Assembly (NCBI GenBank): GCA_037127255.1
Contig: JBANSL010000008.1
Location: forward strand, 7,278,896-7,342,895
Reading direction: 5' to 3'
Source of the DNA: Persicaria tinctoria
Taxonomy: Eukaryota; Streptophyta; Magnoliopsida; Caryophyllales; Polygonaceae
Length of the DNA stretch: 64,000 bases
Made by a program: the position numbers and the translations under genes. The notes under the pieces are model-generated. The model made no database searches and was not told the DNA's origin. It saw nothing but the letters and a program-made list of their open reading frames with translations. Shown here one piece after another: positions 45,054-64,000 of the stretch (positions are counted from its first letter, which is position 1; every line of letters begins with the position of its first letter).

Positions 45054-46388
45054 ATGGCTTATCGTTCATTGAGTAGTCGTTATCTACTTGATACATTTAT
45101 GAATGACGATGACAATATTGACGATGAATATGAAGAATTGTTACTTATTCAAGACCAAGAAGAGAAGCATGTTAATCGGTGTTCAAGAAGAGGTAATCGC
45201 GGTTCTATTATTGGTCATCGTATTGTTCATCGTGATCGACGTGAAGGTCATGAAAGACTTTTCCGTTACTACTTTGCCGATCCTCCGAAATATGGAAGTA
45301 GTTTCTTTCGAAGGAGATTCAGAATGAAACAATCTCTTTTCATGCGCATTCATGATGCTGTCGTAGCGCATGATACTTATTCTGTTCAAAAGAGAGATGC
45401 CGCTGGACATCTTGGCTTGTCATCGCTTCAGAAGGTAACAACTGCTTTTCGACAACTAGCATATGGTGTTACAGCCGATTATGTTGATGAATACGTGCAG
45501 ATTGGGGAAAGCACTGCTCTTGAAAGTCTAAAAAAGTTCGTCGTAGCAATTGTTGAAGTTTTTGGTGATGAGTACTTAAGGGCGCCAACCAACGACGACC
45601 TTAAGAGATTACTTGCAATAGGTGAACGACGTGGCTTCCCTGGGATGCTTGGAAGCATTGATTGTATGCATTGGACATGGAAGAATTGTCCTACTGCTTG
45701 GCATGGTATGTTTACTGGCCACATTCATGAACCCACCATTATTTTAGAAGCTGTAGCTTCATATGATTTGTGGATATGGCATGCTTTCTTTGGATTGCCT
45801 GGGTCTCTTAATGATATCAATGTGTTAGAGCGTTCTTACGTATTTAGTGGATTGGATGAAGGCAGTGCCCCTCGGATTAGCTATAAAGTCAACGGGAGAT
45901 CATATAACATGGGATATTATCTTGCTGATGGTATATATCCATCATGGGCTACATTAGTGAAGACTATTCCAGCTCCACAAGGAAATAAACATCGACACTT
46001 TGCTAAAGAGCAAGAAGGAGCAAAGAAAGATGTTGAGCGCGCATTTGGAGTGCTCCAAGCTCGTTTTGCAATTGTCCGAAACCCGGCAAGACTTTGGAAT
46101 AAGGAGAACCTAAAACATATTATGATGGCATGTATAATTATGCATAATATGATTGTCGAAGATGAGCGTGATGAACATGAGTGTATTCGTAGACTAAGGA
46201 AGATGCATGATATCGAAAAGGAATATGATCACGTTGATGAAATTCCACACATCTCACTTTCGCTCGAGCGTACACCAACAATAATGGAGTTTATCGCAAA
46301 TCGTCATCGGGTTAGAGATCGACAAATGCACACTCAACTCCAAGAAGATCTTGTTAATCACTTATGGAATAAGCATGGAGCCAATTAG
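45054..46388 (+). CDS. PIF/Harbinger-type transposase, open frame intact
   Basis: A single open frame of 444 residues from the Met in MAYRSLSS; the frame is also open upstream, but only through T-rich sequence without a better ATG. An N-terminal helix-turn-helix-like part (SSLQKVTTAFRQLAYGVTAD) is followed by the DDE nuclease: first Asp in GSIDCMHWTW (about 45660), second Asp in YYLADGIYPSW (about 45926), Glu in DVERAFGVLQARF (about 46034). C-terminal MMACIIMHNMIVEDERD is typical of the DDE_4 plant family. Harbinger elements cut at TTA sites and usually need a second Myb-like protein, which is not seen nearby. Terminal inverted repeats were not found. It may be an active transposase, a recently dead one, or less likely a domesticated ALP1/HARBI1-like gene. 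Confidence 0.9.
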   Translation: MAYRSLSSRYLLDTFMNDDDNIDDEYEELLLIQDQEEKHVNRCSRRGNRGSIIGHRIVHRDRREGHERLFRYYFADPPKYGSSFFRRRFRMKQSLFMRIHDAVVAHDTYSVQKRDAAGHLGLSSLQKVTTAFRQLAYGVTADYVDEYVQIGESTALESLKKFVVAIVEVFGDEYLRAPTNDDLKRLLAIGERRGFPGMLGSIDCMHWTWKNCPTAWHGMFTGHIHEPTIILEAVASYDLWIWHAFFGLPGSLNDINVLERSYVFSGLDEGSAPRISYKVNGRSYNMGYYLADGIYPSWATLVKTIPAPQGNKHRHFAKEQEGAKKDVERAFGVLQARFAIVRNPARLWNKENLKHIMMACIIMHNMIVEDERDEHECIRRLRKMHDIEKEYDHVDEIPHISLSLERTPTIMEFIANRHRVRDRQMHTQLQEDLVNHLWNKHGAN

Positions 46389-47007
46389 TAATTGCTTTCT
46401 TTAAATTAATAGCATGTTTTTCCACCTTTGTATTGTCCTTTTTTTTTTATGAAAACTTCTGTGTACTGTCATCAGTAAAATTTGGAAGAATAAAAGTTAC
46501 AATTTCATATCATACAACACGCCCTTTTGTTTTGGAAGAATAAAAACTTCTGTGAAGTTCTAGACAATAAGAGAGGATCAAAATTCTCATGATACTAATG
46601 TTCTTGAAACATTCTGTTAATAAACCTAGGTAATTAAATTAATGACAAAGGGTTATGAAGACCAAAAAGGAAATGAAAAGGGCTTAAAAGGTCACGAGCA
46701 AAAGGAGAACATAATACATACATTAAATCAAAGGCAGTAATAATGAATATTGAAGGGGTGAAAATAAATAAATAAATTATACAGCTATATGAATTTGATT
46801 CAAATGGTAACGTCTTGATTGTCTAAAGGGCACATTATAAGAAACTCACTCAAACGCATATCATTATTTATCCCTTTCTGTTTCTTCAAGAAACTCCTCT
46901 CAGCTTCTTCTTTTTTTCACTTTGATTTCTTGTGTTCTCCACAAATCATGTATCAAACCTTTGTGAATTTCAGACTCTTAATTTGTTGACAGTTCTCCAC
47001 AGAAATC
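46389..47007. other. Spacer, nothing recognised
   Basis: AT-rich sequence with no gene. A right terminal repeat for the Harbinger ORF was looked for here and not found. Confidence 0.4.
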
Positions 47008-47283
47008 ATGATGATGGAGCTCCTGAACAAATCTGTGAAGCAGCACAAGATCATCTCATCAGCTTGGTATGCATTCTCTGCCTCATCTACATTTTGCATC
47101 TTCTTGCTGTGTTATTGTAACTATTCTGTCATAATCAATGCTTTCAACTCATCGAATCTCATCAATGGCCGAATCATTGATCTGATCGCCTTCTCATTCA
47201 ATGGAACAGTGAGCCCTGATGAGTGTGATTCTAGATACATTTATGTCCACAATCTTACATCACTACCTACATATAAAAAATAA
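47008..47283 (+). pseudogene. N-terminal fragment of a GT47 xyloglucan galactosyltransferase (MUR3-like)
   Basis: A frame of 91 residues starting MMMELLNKSV. One hydrophobic signal anchor (TFCIFLLCYCNYSVIINAF, about 29-47), as in Golgi type II glycosyltransferases, is followed by DECDSRYIYVHNLTSLP. This resembles the (C)xGRYIYVHDLPxxFN start of the exostosin domain in the MUR3/KATAMARI family, which adds galactose to xyloglucan in the Golgi. The frame stops six residues later, and nothing of the roughly 400-residue catalytic domain follows. I infer a truncated gene copy. No transposon borders were recognised around it. Confidence 0.6.
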
Positions 47284-48540
47284 AGGCTCCTGAGAGAGAA
47301 CATTTAATTTCAAAAGTGAGCTAACAACTGAGTCTAAGGTTAAAAAAAAATTCAGCCAAACTAGTCATAAAGCTGATGAGATGTACAAGGCCTAAGTTAG
47401 GTGTTAACCTTGATTTTCCACTTCAATTGATAAAAAAAAGTCCAACCAATTTCAGAATTATGCAGTACACAAATCTAAGAAAATTTCAACAGCCATAAAT
47501 AATGATTATTTGGTTTTTTCCTCCCGAAAATTTATAGGTTTAATCCATCTTACCCCGTATTAATCAGGAAAAAATATATTTAACATCAGCAGGTAAACGC
47601 AGGTAAATAACAAGGCTAAAAGCTCAGTTGTAATGGCCAAACAGCAGGTAAACGCAGGATTATATCACTGCAGAAAAGAAAAAGAATGCAGATCTTACCG
47701 ACAGAAGCCAAATCCACACTAAAAATCAGTTCCATATTCTCTAAAAATCAGATTGTGCTTCTCTAAAAAATCAGATTGGAAATTCTCTATAATTCAGAAT
47801 TTTATGTAAACGTTTTGATAAGGCATAATCATGCTTAACATTTTTGTTCAAAAGAGCATCCCAATCTGTTCTGAATTGCTTGGTTTTTCAATTCTCAACT
47901 TTTGCCCAAAAACGTTTTTGAATTGTTTAACAATGAAGGCTCAATTAACTTTGAAATTTCACCAGAGCATGAAAAAAATTTCATCAGAGCATGAAAAAAG
48001 TTATTTGATTAATTGAACCAACAAAGGTGGTAGAAGAGAGAAAAATAGTTCAAGAAGGCTCACCTGGAGAAGCAGAGTGTCGAGCAGCAATCCAAATTCG
48101 CAGTCGGTTTTTAGAGTTGAAAGTGGAAGAACGTGGGAAAAAGGGTTCTCCAAGACGGCATCTCTTGTGGGCAGTGAAGACGGAAACTCCAAGGAACAAT
48201 CTCCTAAAAACGGAGTTGTCTATGAGCACACCATCACGATCCCAACCAGACCTGACTCCGAACGTCACGTCGTCAAACAAACCAAAACGAAACTAAGACC
48301 CCTTAAAAGTACGCACAAGCCACAACCCAAACATGGTGCGACTGAGGAAACGCTCACAACAAACTTTATTAAAGGACTATAATTTACAACTCTTTCGGTA
48401 ATTTGGTCATGCCCTTTCGGGATTTTGTTCAAACCCTTATGGGAGTTCCTTATTTGCCCTTTATGAAAAAAAAAGCTAAAAAATCACCCGAAATTCGTTG
48501 CCCTCGTTAACGAGGGTATACAAGGGAGGTTCCCGCCCAT
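47284..48540. other. Spacer upstream of the myosin gene
   Basis: No gene recognised. A 17-bp direct repeat CAGCAGGTAAACGCAGG occurs near 47588 and 47643. The overlapping open frames at 48001-48382 lie on both strands in a GC-richer patch and match nothing I know. Confidence 0.35.
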
Positions 48541-49579
48541 TCACAAATCACAATTTGATCCTCTTCTTCTCTCCATTGAACGCATCTCCGGCGTCGGCGA
48601 AGCCAGGTGCGTATACGGTGTCGTTAATTGCATCCATCCGATATTCAATTCTACCAACCACGAGCGAAATTCGTCCTCGGTCAGGCGTCCTTTCACTGTT
48701 CGATTGTCGTTTCACCGATCTCCGTCCAGATCTGGTACTTAATTTGGAGCGGGAAGACGATGCCGTTACTGCGCGCCTAAATCGATCTTGAGGTAGGTCC
48801 ATCTCGTTCTAGATGGGAGCAATCAAATTGATAATCAATTAAGCTTTACAAAGCGATGGTTAGCAGTAGCGCGGTGGAATTCTTTTGGTCGGTGGATTGC
48901 TATGGCGGGTGAGGCGGTGAGAGTGGCGGCAATAGTTGACGGAGAAAGGTATCAAACGGTCGGATTTTTGTCTTGCTCATCAAGCTCCGTATTAAATATT
49001 AAATATTAATTCTTCAATTTTGCGTCAGTCCAAATATTTCGTTAGATTTGAAGTCTTTTTTTTTTAATTGCGCATTCACTATTATTCCACTGAATTTTAT
49101 TTTTCAAACGATATTTGATAATTATTTTCATTTTAATGGTTTTTTATTATTTTTTCCAGTAATAGTAATGTGAGATTCAATGTTCCTTTTTTAGGATTGC
49201 TGCAATGCGAAAATGGTGAGAGTACGGTGGGAAGAGAGAGAAGGTTCGGCTCCATCGAAGAGGTTCGCCATTGTTGTTCATCTGCAACAATTATCAAAAC
49301 AGCGATACGGTAGCTACGTTTTCCATTTCAAATTAGTTTATTCAGATAAAATCATATCGGCACACAGAGGGAGGAGAATAGGGTTTTTTTGGCGCGAATT
49401 TTGTTATCAAGCCGGAGATTGGTACGAATCTTGGAAATGGGAATGGGGGTTTCGATCCCATATTGCTTGCATTTGATTCGGATTCAGAGACCGTCCTTGG
49501 ATTCCTTCGCATTGTGATGTTGACGAGGGGACCCCGGGATTGAATCCCTAATCGTTCATCTTTGTCATCGGCAAATCAG
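48541..49579 (+). promoter_or_regulatory. Probable promoter and 5' leader of the myosin XI gene
   Basis: A GC-richer, CT-rich segment (about 48550-48790) looks like a 5' UTR exon ending TCTTGAG/GTAGGT (donor near 48791). An acceptor-like CCTTTTTTAG ends at 49194. The sequence then leads to the ATG at 49580 with several upstream ATGs. Exon limits are uncertain. Confidence 0.35.

Positions 49580-64000
<14,421 letters not shown>

Noticed and set aside
48001..48382. Several overlapping frames in a GC-richer patch upstream of the myosin gene
   Set aside because: They exist in three frames on both strands, match no family I recognise and show no codon or splice support.

Overview
This window is nuclear DNA of a flowering plant, almost certainly a eudicot. 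The evidence is multi-exon genes with GT-AG introns, AT-rich spacers, plant-only gene families (Aux/IAA, SUVH2/9, R2R3-MYB, myosin XI, SMAP1), Stowaway, Mutator and hAT miniature elements, and tRNA-derived SINEs including Au-like copies that end in TTG repeats. An asterid such as a member of the Lamiales would fit, but that is a guess. All exon borders were read by eye from reading frame, protein family conservation and splice consensus, so single-base errors are possible.

Layout. A five-exon Aux/IAA repressor gene (IAA12/13 type, + strand) lies at 2364-4135. An intronless SUVH2/SUVH9-like gene of RNA-directed DNA methylation (- strand) lies at 8361-10337, with a 3 x 53 bp array of E-box and G-box sites about 1.1 kb upstream of its start. 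From 10.5 to 26 kb the window is repeat-rich: a tRNA-derived SINE (12739-13000), a young non-autonomous Gypsy-type LTR retrotransposon (13316-17257), a 108-bp SINE, a Stowaway MITE, a GGGTTTCGGGT-rich hAT-like element, and a Pack-MULE-like element (22016-25463). The Pack-MULE-like element carries the first exons of a leucyl aminopeptidase gene and a 115-bp minisatellite.

From 26.4 kb genes become dense again: an R2R3-MYB gene (26451-27627, +), tRNA-Lys(CTT) (29081-29153, -), a 12-exon cytosolic-type prolyl-tRNA synthetase (30527-34504, +), a SMALL ACIDIC PROTEIN 1 gene (35454-35654, -), a 14-exon AMBRA1-like WD40 gene (37963-43515, -), an intact PIF/Harbinger transposase reading frame (45054-46388, +), an N-terminal fragment of a GT47 xyloglucan galactosyltransferase (47008-47283, +), and a myosin XI gene (49580 to the window end, +) whose coiled coil is enlarged by a tandem 42-residue repeat.

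The genes form no operon-like unit. Two touch auxin response (Aux/IAA and SMAP1), but they are 31 kb apart and nothing in the sequence links them. The most unusual items are the Pack-MULE-like capture of a leucyl aminopeptidase 5' end, the coiled-coil repeat expansion in myosin XI, the collapsed single-ORF retrotransposon, and the bHLH/bZIP-site array upstream of the SUVH2/9-like gene. No clearly undescribed biological system is visible.
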